64,000 nucleotides of DNA from Pycnopodia helianthoides (lineage: Eukaryota; Echinodermata; Asteroidea; Forcipulatida; Asteriidae). Under the pieces are notes generated by a model that worked only from the letters and a program-made list of their open reading frames with translations, made no database searches and was not told where the DNA came from. The position numbers and the translations under genes were made by a program. Shown in pieces: positions 1-10,175 of the stretch. The stretch is taken from contig CM063263.1 of assembly GCA_032158295.1 (NCBI GenBank), forward strand, positions 8,862,501 through 8,926,500, given 5' to 3'. Position 1 is the first letter of the stretch. Every line of letters starts with the position of its first letter.

Positions 1-242
1 AAAGCAATTTTTCAGGAACTTTCACATTCAAGTTTTATCCCCGTCTTGAAGCTATTTTACAGAGTTGCTGAAGCACAAAACTTAGCAAGGTGCAAAAACT
101 GGTACTTTATTACCAGGAACAGGTTACCAGCCAAAATACCTGTTTGATAATACTGTTTTCAGCTGGTTTCCTTCTTATTTACTCTCAGCAAAAAATTCTT
201 AAGAGATATATTGTCTGGTACATAAAACAGCTTCATGAATTA

Positions 243-366
243 GGGCCTCAGGCCGTATCTGAATTGGTGGATTTAGCTACGGCTACAACTGTTGCTAAGG
301 GCATTGCTAAGAACTTCCTATACTTCAACGCCGAGCCTTAGCTAGCCGTAGCGTAGACACGGCCTC
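243..366. repeat. gccgtagc foldback repeat, copy 1
   Basis: Short inverted arms containing ggctac/gtagcc and ggccgt/acggcc flank a middle with gttgctaagggc. The same layout recurs at 1905-2028 and 6137-6250. The element is intronic in SOAT. Confidence 0.6.
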
Positions 367-424
367 AGATTGCAGCAAATGTCTGTAAAGACTCACTGTA
401 TTTTTTGTCCTTCTCTATTTCTAG

Positions 425-520
425 GATTGGTGGAATTGCAAGTCGTATGCCAACTACTACCGCACATGGAACATTGTGGTCCATGACTGGCTGTATACTT
501 ACATCTACAGAGACTTCCAG
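425..520 (+). CDS. SOAT1-like: SOAT exon (WWN segment)
   Basis: The exon is 96 nt with phase 0 at both ends. It is preceded by a pyrimidine-rich tract ending ctag and followed by gtacca. It encodes 32 residues beginning DWWN and ending YIYRDFQ. Confidence 0.9.
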
Positions 521-2514
521 GTACCAGACTTTGAACCTGTTTTTATTTTTTATCGTTTCCTGTTACCTTCACCCCTGAGTTATTTGACTTGACACTAATA
601 ATATTCTTTATCTCGATGTAAAATTATCATCTATTAGATTGTTTACAGTACCCACTGCTAAAACATAGAAATTGAACTGCCTCTAGCTACAGCCTCTGTG
701 GTCTAGTTGGTAAGACATCTGCTCTAAAATGGCAAAGGTCGGTTCAAATCCACTCGGTAACATGCCTGTGGATTTATTTTCTTCACAGACCTCAGAAAAG
801 AAACTGAGTATACAGTGCCTTACATACATCGATGTTAGGGTAAAAACCAGATAATAAACCCCGAAAGTGTTAACCAATATATATATGGGGTTTTCTTTTT
901 TCTTTTCTTTTTTAAGCTTCTCCGGATCAGTAAGAGCATATCGATGGCGGCTGTTTTCATCATCTCTGCTTTCGTCCATGAGTACGTCTTGTCCTTTGCG
1001 TTTGGATTCTTTTACCCGGTACTCATGTTCCTGTTTGGCGGTGTGGGCTGTAAGTACATCATCCTCTCTCCCCAACCTCGTCCCCATGGTTTACTTTATT
1101 TCCAACCATGTTTACAAAAGTAAACCCTGGTAGGGAAACTCCTTACTTGGACCCTGATTGGACAAAACCAAATGTTAACCTTTGTCAAAACAGCCGGCCG
1201 GCAACCAGTGTGCAAACAGGCTATTAACGTAGACTATGACGAAGATGTGAATTTCGAAAAGCAGCCAGACTATTCTAATTTGCATACGTATCCACAAATT
1301 TTGGATATGCAAATGATCCAATACCAGGGTGAGAGAGCAGTCAACCTCGTACTGCTCGACACACCCTGGGGACGAGGTTGCCTCTCTCCCCTATTTTGAT
1401 TTGCTGTGGACGTGGCGCATCAGTACCACATGACAAGCTTGTACGGGAAAATGTAACTGTATTACACACGTGTATGGTGAAATGACAATGCACATAACAA
1501 AAATTCAACAATTTTTATCGGTCGATCCAAATGATATGTAGTAACTAACTGTTTAGCAAATTATGTTATGCATGAATGTCATGGATTGTCCGGCTTGATA
1601 TTCTTCCTACTTTGTTCGTTGCAGTTCTCTTCATTTTCATAACCAACAAGGGTTCCTCCAACATCTACAACATCTTCGTGTGGTTGTCGCTGTTCATGGG
1701 CAACGGCATCCTGATGTGCCTGTACAGCCAAGAGTGGTACGCTCGACAAAACTGCCAAACCACCGCCGAGACGCTCACGTATTGGGTGAGTCAAGGCATT
1801 TTCTTTTCTTTTTTTTTGTCTCACAAAAAAACTGGGCCCCGATTTACTAAGCTCTGTCATGTTAAGAGAATTTTGATTGGTGATTTTTTTATAATTATCA
1901 CTCTAAGGCCGTATTGGCGGCTACGGCTACAGCTACATTTCTGCATCCTCATGCGTTGAAGAATTTAGCAGGCCCTTAGCAACATTCGTAGCCGTAGCTG
2001 TAGCCGTGGTTATGGTCTAAGCACGGCTTGAAGTGTACACTGGACCGCAGGCTTGAGGCCAGTGGTTTTAGTGTCGGGCTAGTAAACTCAAGACCAGACA
2101 AGTCCGGCGGTTTGGCCTTTTCCAATTGGACAATGCTACGTCACTCTGTAGTATCTTTAACAAAAACAAGTTATGTTCAAATGTTACCTTTAATTAGGTG
2201 TGATGGAACATATTTCAACGTTATTAAGTAATGAAAACAGTTAAATGCATGTTAAACTGTGTCAAAAAGACAAATGAGATAAAGGAAGTTGTTTTTATGA
2301 TTCTGGTCTCGTAAAAACAATTCTGGTCCAGTAAACATTTTGAGCTACAATCCCTGTGGTCTTTTTCCCCCCGAATTTGAGCCCCATTACCCTGAGTAAT
2401 CTTTCCTTATTTTTTCCCCCTTTTTCATTTCAGGATTCCGTGGTCAACTTGATCATGCCAAAGTCTTTCTTCTGCGACTGGAAACTTAAAGTGGAGCACC
2501 ATTTCAGGAGATGA
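425..2514 (+). CDS. SOAT1-like: Sterol O-acyltransferase (ACAT/SOAT), 3' part of gene, four last coding exons
   Basis: This ER-membrane MBOAT enzyme family esterifies sterols with long-chain acyl-CoA. Coding exons are 425-520, 917-1049, 1625-1785 and 2434-2514. All junctions have GT/AG borders and compatible phases (0; 0 with one base carried over; 0), and the last exon ends at TGA 2512-2514. The first exon reads [20 protein letters not shown], a typical SOAT segment (Y-K/R-D-WWN). The second carries [19 protein letters not shown], containing the conserved MBOAT histidine. The third carries [17 protein letters not shown], a SOAT signature near the C-terminus. The last exon encodes a short hydrophilic tail ending KVEHHFRR. 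Everything 5' of the first exon lies outside the window or is not recognisable in bases 1-424. SOAT1 versus SOAT2 cannot be decided, because invertebrates often have one ancestral gene. Identification as SOAT is firm; the symbol is approximate. Confidence 0.93.
679..837 (+). repeat. tRNA-derived SINE, family A
   Basis: The element has RNA polymerase III box A-like tggtctagttgg and box B-like ggttcaaatcc spaced as in a tRNA, followed by a shared tail (gagtatacagtgccttacat). Copies occur at 17316-17440 (+) and 58863-59040 (-). The leading gcctctagctacag is shared with the antisense copy. It sits in a SOAT intron. Confidence 0.8.
917..1049 (+). CDS. SOAT1-like: SOAT exon with the conserved histidine
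   Basis: The exon is 133 nt. It follows a long ttttcttt tract ending aag and precedes gtaagt. It encodes [14 protein letters not shown], then the [19 protein letters not shown] segment. The His of VHEY is the invariant MBOAT residue implicated in catalysis in this family. One base of the next codon is carried over. Confidence 0.92.
1625..1785 (+). CDS. SOAT1-like: SOAT exon (SQEWYARQ motif)
   Basis: The exon is 161 nt, with acceptor ttgcag and donor gtgagt. It encodes a hydrophobic stretch, LFIFITN then [17 protein letters not shown], followed by [10 protein letters not shown], which is highly conserved in SOAT1/SOAT2. It ends at a complete codon. Confidence 0.93.
1905..2028. repeat. gccgtagc foldback repeat, copy 2
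   Basis: The arms aaggccgtattggcggctac and gtagccgtggttatgg are imperfect inverted repeats. The centre shares gcgttgaagaat...cccttagcaac with the copy at 6137. It lies in a SOAT intron. Confidence 0.65.
2029..2400. repeat. aggccagtg dispersed repeat
   Basis: The start actggaccgcaggcttgagg and ccagtggttttagtgtcggg recur at 18790-19110, 21190-21420, 33940-34020, 53985-54060 and 44092-44302, and antisense at 22650-22740 and 51180-51275. It lies in the last SOAT intron. Confidence 0.65.
2434..2514 (+). CDS. SOAT1-like: SOAT terminal coding exon
   Basis: The acceptor is ttttcatttcag. The exon encodes 26 residues ([16 protein letters not shown], then VEHHFRR) followed by TGA. The short polar C-terminal tail fits the cytosolic or luminal end expected after the last membrane segment of SOAT. 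Confidence 0.85.
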   Translation, partial: DSVVNLIMPKSFFCDWKLKVEHHFRR

Positions 2515-3681
2515 TGCAAGTATTTACGGTGTTGGCCCTGTCTGGTGTTTTTTGTGATGATGCATAACACGGCACCTTTGTCCTCCAAATCACCCAACAA
2601 GGTGTAAAGACGCCCATTTGCGACGGTCCATAGAAAGATATAGGGGGAACGCAGTCTATTTCCTTTCCGAGCGGTACTTGTCAATGTTATATGGGTTTAC
2701 TGGGTACCTAACCAAGATGGTCAAGTCATGGCAAAGTTCCTTAAGACTGTGCAAGTCTTGCGTGCATACAAACAATTTAAAGTGTGTGGTTGTGTGCCAC
2801 TCGCACTTCAGGTCAGATACTTGACAATTCAACTCACTTGCACTCTAGACTTGTGTAATAATTTGTAGAAATTGCAATATGAGATTTGATGCAATGACAA
2901 CTTTGTACTGTACAGAGTTTCATTTTATTTTTGTATTTTTGTTGTGTTTATAATCAACATGACTTTTTTTGGCAGTGCAGTTATCCTGTCTGTGATTCCA
3001 GGCAGGCATAACCAAACTGAGGCCGGAAGTCTATACAGTCTGGTCCCCTGTTTTGGTTTTTTGAGAAGCATGTAATCATGATTGCATGGTAGGTGGAACT
3101 GGACAAGATGGGGGCAGCTTGGGGAACTGGGCAGTTTGGCTAGAGTGGCTCAAGTCCTCCCATTTCCTCTTTACTCTCCTTTGTCACTCCACACCAAGTT
3201 GGTTTGACTTGGATAAGATTGAAACACCTGAGCCTGTGATAAGCAATGGTTGGGCATGCCAGCCCAAATCCTTCTAAAAACTGTCATGTGGACAATTTGA
3301 TTTAAGGAGGAACAGACTGTACAAGTGTCAAAAAAATAAGAAAACAACTCAAACGAAGACTATACTTCACTATGAAATCAAATCTTCTTTTTCAATTCTA
3401 TGTTTGAGACTCTGGTGCTGAGCATCTGTTTTTAGCATTAGAGCGGAGTGCTATCCGGCCATCTTTACGGGTAATAAGACATCGTTCTCGAACACTCAAC
3501 TATGCGATAAGCGTAAATACTGCGTACGGCACAAAGAAGTTTTGTTAAATTCCTTGCCTGATTGGCCTGTAAAGCCACTTGGCTGTGTATGAAAATTAGA
3601 AAACTTGATGCAGCTTAAAGCCACCACTTTGACATTGCCCAGAAATGTGGCGTATATCGGGAATTTGGCCAAATAGAATAA

Positions 3682-3979
3682 AAACATGTTTAGCGTCCCC
3701 CGCCCTCTTCCTTTTTAGAGGCCGACTACTTTTTTTTTACGAAATAAAAAAGGGTAAATTTAACGATCTCTGACAACAACAAAATAATTTTAAAATAAAA
3801 AGATCATATTTTTTGACTGAAGCACACCAAAAAACTTACAGAAAAAAGCTTGCAACCATCTTGAAAAATAGCATGGCCGGTTGTCTTGAAAAATTTGTAG
3901 GGCGGCCATTTTTTGAAAAAATAATTAAAAGGGCCCTCCTTCCTTTTTTTCAAAAAGGCAGGACGCTAAACATGTTTTA
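3682..3979. mobile_element. Foldback element with AAAACATGTTTAGCGTCC termini
   Basis: The left end aaaacatgtttagcgtcc and right end ggacgctaaacatgtttt are exact inverted repeats. The next bases (ccctcttcctttttag against tttcaaaaaggcag) pair partly. The interior is A/T rich. It is non-coding. Confidence 0.75.
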
Positions 3980-4853
3980 ATTTGTATTCTGCCTCAGCCT
4001 ACCCCATGAAATATGCTAAGTACATTCCCACATGCGTACAGACGCTCTTGTTGGGCAAACGGCATAGAGTTGTGCACTAGCCACTAGGCAGACGCACAAG
4101 CACGTTTGCATCACGCCACCATCAGCCCCCATACAAAACGGCGCGATGTGCCCTCATTTTGCCAACCAGTAGTATCAGTGCGCACACGCGATGTACAATT
4201 TACATAATTTGATGGGAAGGGCCTTATTATCTGTGTGTTATATGCCTGATCCCATGTAAAGCATAATTGGGTTACCAGTGCAGTCCCTCAGTCCGTATGG
4301 TTTTTGAACAGTTAGAGTTGAAGTTCGTAAGGTGGACTGATTTTAAGTAATGCAGAAATGTGTAAAATATATTTGTTGTTTTGTGAAGGTTGTAGAAGAG
4401 AAACAAAGAAGCTGATTTTTGAAGAGGTTTTGGCAAAATATGCTGCAATTTAGTGTTATAGTAGAAATACTTTTATTGCTCTTCCAAAATATTTCTTTCT
4501 CCATTGTTTCCAACTTCACAAAGTTGCTAAGTGCACAAGTTTGCTAAGCAGAAAGAGGGTACCAGTGAAAATACAGGTTTATCAACCTGGCTAGCAACTG
4601 GACACCTGTTGGTTTCTGCTTAGCAGCTAACATTGATAAATAACATTTTCTTATTAAGAGCTATTTGAAACTAGGTCTCTTCTTAACACTGTAGAGATCT
4701 TCTTCTTCTTTCTTAATCAATTTGTCTGGAAAAATAATACATTACAGAAATTGATTGTTTCTTCTTTTTTTTTAATGTGAATGGTATGTCAATATGGGAA
4801 ACATTTGAAAAATGTAAATTATGGCTATGATCTTTTGGAGAGTTTGGAGCACA

Positions 4854-4958
4854 AGGTGGCAGTAGACATAACAGGTAGATTTCTGTTGTTTATGTGTTTC
4901 TGAGTGTACTCACATTTCCAAGAACAGTAGATTTACTTGGTAAGTCTGCTGCCACCTG
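4854..4958. mobile_element. AGGTGGCAG small MITE, copy 1
   Basis: The ends aggtggcagtagac and gtctgctgccacct pair. The interior has atttctgttg...tgtttctgag...caagaacagtagattta. A second copy is at 23781-23886. Confidence 0.72.
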
Positions 4959-5464
4959 GCGTCTAATTGCAGCCACTGTGGTTCTCCTAAGGGTAAACAA
5001 AGAATGTTTGTGCTTGTTCAAAACATTTAATTTTTTTGTTTTTTAAAGAACAGCTGTAGAACTACCTTTTCTAGAAAGAGGGCCAGGCTTCAATTACAGC
5101 ACAAGTCATACAAGTCAAATATTAATCTATATTTTCTGCAGAACTAGAAAGAATCTGCATCGTTCGAGTTTCAATTTAGTCTGAACTTTCCATGTTTGTC
5201 TTTGTCTCCAATTTTATTTTCCCTAGAAAAAAAACAACATTGTACTATACATTTTGGTGAAGTATTTTGGGCGTCTGTTTTCACAAGAAAGCAAACAGAA
5301 ATCAAAGTCTTGACACCTAGTTAACAGAAAAATTAAAATATTTTCAGAAAAGTGTATTATTGATATTGAAGTATATATCGACAGAGTATTTTGTAATTGT
5401 AGGGTAATGTGTATTTTAGTGACAGGGTGTTCAGTTTTGCTCATTTGCGACTTTCAAATTGTCA

Positions 5465-5830
5465 CGGGTTTATGTTTTACTGAGGTTAAAAATAATTCCA
5501 TTGAGAAATGGCAGGTTGTTTGTCTTAAATGTAGGGTCATAGAGTGGTTTTTGTCAACAAAATGCTAACTTTTAATGCAAAATTTTCAAGAAATAATACA
5601 ACCAAAGTCACATGTGAAAGTTTCAGCTGAATACAGTGTCTACTTGTTGAAAAATCAGCCAAAAATAAATCACTGTATTTTCATCAACAACGTTATATCC
5701 ATCCACATTTAGTGACGTGACAGCGGGTACCGACCGCATCTCTGGCCGCAGCATCTACAAACGGACACCACTGAAATGTGAATCTCCAAAACTTTGGTGA
5801 TTCATATTTTTGAACATACTTTTATTGATT
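5465..5830. repeat. Dispersed repeat, gggtcata family
   Basis: It contains agggtcatagagtggttttt, gtcacatgtgaaagtttcag and an end with catccacatttagtgacgtg. Related copies lie at 14780-14960, 16905-17310 and, more distantly, 59690-59880. No coding content was seen. Confidence 0.6.
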
Positions 5831-6136
5831 TCTAGTCAATGGGGGCAATTCAGGAGAAATCATTTTCCAGGATGCTTACCACCATTACCATCTTTATAAC
5901 AAGGAGGCTTTCGGATAGAAGTTACACAAACATTTTTCAGGGTTATTACCAACCTATGACCTTACCTTTAAGTCATATTGTTTCAAAGAGTTCATGCAAA
6001 AAGAAACCCTTGTGCAAGTTATTTGATCAGAGGAGCAGTTTATACTTTGCAAATTTCTTGCTTTTTTCTTCAACTTTTGTTAAAATTTCTATCTATGTTG
6101 AAAAATTAAAACAATGCAAAATAGTTGTTATCGGTC

Positions 6137-6250
6137 TTAGGCCACGTCCAAATTGGCGGCTATGGCTACTGCTGGATTACCAAGGCGACATGTGTTGAAG
6201 AATAGGTTGCCCTTAGCAACAGCCGCAGCCTCCAATTCGGCTCTGCCTTA
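6137..6250. repeat. gccgtagc foldback repeat, copy 3
   Basis: This diverged copy carries ggccacgtccaaattggcgg, gttgaagaataggttgccc and agccgcagcctccaattcgg in the same order as copy 2. The outer arms are complementary. Confidence 0.6.
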
Positions 6251-6564
6251 TATTGCAGACCATACCGGTTGTTGAGGTGTTGTTTTCTGCTTAAAGGTTC
6301 TCAGTATTATTTGTGTTCAGTTTCTATTGGGTCATACTTAAAGTTCACTCAATTAAACAAATTGTACAAGTACCATGAGAGATTTTCTTGGTACGTTTTT
6401 TTTCTTTTTTTTCCATTGGTTGAAACTTATAACTGATTATCCCAAATTTGTGAAGTTGTCTGTGAAACTTTTCAGCTGAATATTCGTCCGTGTCCAGAAA
6501 CCAATGGAGAAAGGTCATAAAAGTTGGGCCTTTTACAGATGAAAGACATGATTTCTTTATCATT

Positions 6565-6675
6565 GGAACTGGGCCCAATTTTATGGCACTGCTTACCACT
6601 GCGCCTGGAAAGCACAAGGAATCTATGAGAAGTAAGCGCAGAATTCGCGGTAAGAAGAGCCATGAAATTGGACCC
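6565..6675. mobile_element. Short GGGCCCAAT-ended foldback variant
   Basis: The ends gggcccaattttatggcact and gagccatgaaattggaccct are inverted repeats around a short interior unlike the common form. It is probably an internally deleted or related element. Confidence 0.55.
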
Positions 6676-7472
6676 TGCTCTTTTTACTGCAGTGAAGTTA
6701 TAAAAATGCTGAGTGGTAGGATGCCTATTAAATGCAAAGTGTAATTTGTTTTAAGAATTGTTATCATATTTGTATTAGCGCCCTCTGTTGGTAAAAAGGT
6801 GCCAGCCAGCCTGCAAAAAATTATATCGTGAGGTGCAAAGTTAAGTCACCATACACAACCAGTGCGGTTGAATGGTTTCAAATGGTTGATCACAACTTGC
6901 TGGTTTTAAAAAGGATTAATGATATAATTTTTGTTTTGGTTTTTGTAAAGATATTTTTGATAAACAGGAATTTCCATGTCTGGTCACACAAAAAGAGACA
7001 CACACGCTTTTGAAATTTTGATTTGTGTAATATTTACTGATTAATATATTTTTTCATGCTGAAGATTCAATTAAGCTCTTGCCTAATTCTGGATAATGTA
7101 TATTTTGAATTTCAATAATTTAATTTTTGTCGATAAAGAGAAATAGTGTAATTAAAACATCAGTCATATGAATATGTAGGAAGTATGATTTATTCAAGTC
7201 ACATGTAATTGGTGATGGTAATAAATGAATATATTTGCATATGCCTTTGAATCAAAGCCATATGCAAATATATCCAAGGCTTTGATATTTAATTTAAACA
7301 AACTATAAACCAATAAAGTTAAATAAAAAATATTGGTGTCTAAATATTTGTACTGCCTCTTATGTGTCTTGCTGATCTGTCTAAAAACACAAGTCTCATG
7401 CGAAAAGTGTGTAATTCTCACTAACACACCCATGCTTTATAACAATAAGAAGATGATTGAAGTACTTAGTAA

Positions 7473-7486
7473 CCCCCCCCCCCCCC
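7473..7486. repeat. Poly-C tract
   Basis: Fourteen consecutive C lie in otherwise AT-rich intergenic DNA. A similar 12-base run occurs at 32302-32313. Confidence 0.9.
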
Positions 7487-9852
7487 ATTTTGGACATGTT
7501 AAATAATGAAAAACTCGGCAAATATACGAATTACTGGCCACACACTTCCAATCACATTGGGACACACCCCTTCTCCGCTGCCTTTAAATTATATTGTTTG
7601 TAGTTGGACAATATTGCTTAGGACTAAAGGTACTATACAGGATTGCTATATGGCTGACAAAAATAGTCGCAGACAGTGTTTATGCTTTGTATGAACAACC
7701 ATATACATGAAATAGCAAACCTGTGAAAGTTTGGGCTTAATCCGTGTAAAACCCTGCACAATTATTTTCAGCAGGTAAACACATGGGTTGTAACAACTGA
7801 AATCAGCCGTTGCATTTTATGTGTGGAAGTGTGTGTGCCCTTACAACATAAAAAGTCCACTCTTAGAATAATCCTTTTGGTAAAGTAAATTCCTGAGCAT
7901 TGGGACCCAATTATAGGCATTGGATGTCATAGCTGGAATACCTGCAGCAAATTAGCATGGAACATACTCCCGTTTTCTGGAGTTCGGGGTTCATCCCTGC
8001 ACTTGCCGTCAAGACGAGAGGTCGACTGTAGGGACCCGTTATGTTTCCGTTTCCTTTTAGTTTGTAAAGTTCAGCCAAATTAGTTTTGATACTTTGCGAC
8101 TTCTGGGGACTTAAGTTACCAATTTGAACTTAGTCCCCAGGCAGCAGTATGGCGTTCAGGCGATAAATTGGTGAGCTGAAAAAGCAGAAGACACTAATTG
8201 TATATATTAACGAACCTTCAGAAATGCTGCTGTATAATACAATGTGTCATTTTCAAGTGCGGTAAATTTCGTAAATTAGAACCTTACTATTAAAAACTGG
8301 TTCTCCCGCCAAGAATTCACTGCCTCAAAATCACGGCACGATATTTTCAGTAGAAAATGCTGGAGAAATAATATGACGGTATAATGTTTCATGTGTTGAA
8401 GATGGCATATGGTCCACATTGAACAACTATTCTATATTGCGATATTATTAATCAAATGTAAATTTATGACCCGATTGTAGAAATTGTGCCGCATGCCAGC
8501 CAAGCATTTTCCATTATAAATGGTTTACCAAGAAGACATCTGATAAATAATTTGTTGGCGAATTGCTTTTTTTCTTCATGTTCCTCGTTATGCACTTAAT
8601 TATCAAGTATCGGAATGTATGACATATTTCGTCTTCAGTTATATCCCGACCACCGACGTGGCTGTGAGGCTCATAGTATACTCATATGCAACTCACCAAA
8701 GTTACGACAAAGTTATTTTATTGAAGGTACGGAATATTGAATCACTTAAGATTATTATTTAAACCAGAAGGTGTTATGAGGCAACTTGTGTTTATAGAAA
8801 CCCTCGTGCATGTACTATTCATGATAATTGAACTTGCAATTAATTCATCAAGTATTTTAATTTCTACTTGGTTAGGCTATGCAAGTCATTCAATAACAAC
8901 AAAAGTTAGGACATTAAAAAAGTAGAATATAGGCCTACATTACTATATCCTACAGTTAAGATTCTACACTAAGCAAACAATTAGATAAAAATTAACGTTA
9001 GAAAACGTACCAGGTGCGACCATAAAAAACACAGGAACAGGAGCCCCGTAAATTAATTTAAAAAAAAGTCAAGTTATAGGAGAACGAGTGCGTAAAAGAA
9101 GCTTCCAGTTACATACTTTTCCCCCTTGTCCGAAATGTAAGCACTTCTTCCAACGAGAGAACAGTTAACAATGGCATAATCAACCAAGCATCAAATGAAC
9201 AAATAAAAAATTCCACACAACCTGTGTAGGAATAGAATTGTTTGTACCAATGAGCGGGAAAATTTCAAGCACACAACGTGCAGCAGAATATAGGCCCAAC
9301 AATTACAAACCATTCGCTGTTTGTGAAGGCTGGAAAGTTGGTGACCGTTTTGATGAACATTTTTTATTTTAGTCTACGTTAAATAAAAATTTGAAGATAC
9401 AGTAAGTTTTAAAATAACTTAAAACAAAAGATAAACGAAGACTGGGAGAGCGTCAAAAGTTGACGTTTCCCAACCGTAGAAAACTTCTACGCACACACTC
9501 TGGCTTCCACCTCCCCAAACAATCACCGGTACTTCTTCGACACACGACCTACTTCTTCGACCTACGAACTACCGTCTTAAAAAATGATACCTCCGCCAAG
9601 TTACGTTTGCAAAGAAAACAGGTGTTTGATAAGCCTTTGGCAAATAAATGTTAAAAGATTATATAAATCTGCTATTTTTATCAAAATTCAGTTTTTTTTA
9701 AATGCAAAATATGTATTTTTCGAGGAGATATTCAGTAAACAAGTTCAGCGCATTGATATACAAGGAAAATAGTTCTACTTTAATGAGGTACTGTGATTGA
9801 ATGGTAGCAGACGATCGTAAAATGGGGGTACTTCATAACACACGTCGTTGAC

Positions 9853-9858
9853 TATAAA
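9853..9858 (+). promoter_or_regulatory. Possible TATA-like element upstream of the polycystin gene
   Basis: A TATAAA hexamer lies about 240 bp upstream of the proposed start codon at 10097, on the coding strand. In AT-rich DNA such hexamers occur often by chance, and no transcription start evidence is available. This is only a candidate. Confidence 0.15.
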
Positions 9859-10096
9859 GAGTACACAATGCTTTCTTCTACAGCATTCATGCTTGATGCA
9901 TCCAAGAAATAGTGTGTGGTTGAATCATATGTACGGTACATACACACTCGACTACACATATACACACACGCTAGCTCAACCACGACTTACCAATACTTGG
10001 AGACGGAAGTGAAATCCGAAAGTTCGAAAATGAGGAACATTTCTTAAAGAAAACTTGTCGCAGCGTTTGGATTATGGCACAAATCTCACCGACAGT

Positions 10097-10175
10097 ATGA
10101 AAGGCCTGGCGGCCAAGATCGCACCAGTGCTAATTTTGGGGATTTGGGTGACATTCTTGACAGATTTTGTGACAG
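10097..10175 (+). CDS. PKD1-like: PKD1-like exon 1: start codon and signal peptide
   Basis: The exon is ATG followed by 25 codons: MKGLAAKIA, a hydrophobic core (PVLILGIWVTFL), then TDFVTG. This is a classic signal peptide. The donor is gtaagt. The one base carried over fits the two-base start of exon 2, giving a continuous frame into the WSC domain; this phase agreement and the signal peptide decide the start. A short upstream ORF (ATG near 10029, five codons) lies in the presumed 5' UTR. Confidence 0.75.

Larger units (their letters stand above)
2515..10096. other. SOAT 3' UTR and intergenic region, no further gene seen
   Basis: No exon-like reading frame was recognised on either strand. 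The region is AT-rich. It holds a fragment of the aggccagtg repeat just upstream (2029-2400), foldback elements (3682-3979, 4854-4958, 6137-6250, 6565-6675), the 5460-5830 dispersed repeat and a poly-C tract (7473-7486). AATAAA hexamers occur (for example near 3744 and 5665), but none can be assigned with confidence as the SOAT polyadenylation signal. The 5' UTR and promoter of the next gene should lie at the 3' end of this stretch. Confidence 0.6.

Noticed and set aside
683..1087. 134-codon open frame on the - strand over SOAT introns/exon
   Set aside because: It lies opposite a SINE and the SOAT exon at 917-1049. It has no recognisable domain and a composition typical of chance.
7160..7450. 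Tandem/inverted AT-rich sequence with catatgcaaatatat, octamer-like motifs
   Set aside because: The short inverted repeat is easily expected in such AT-rich DNA, and no second copy or regulatory context supports a call.
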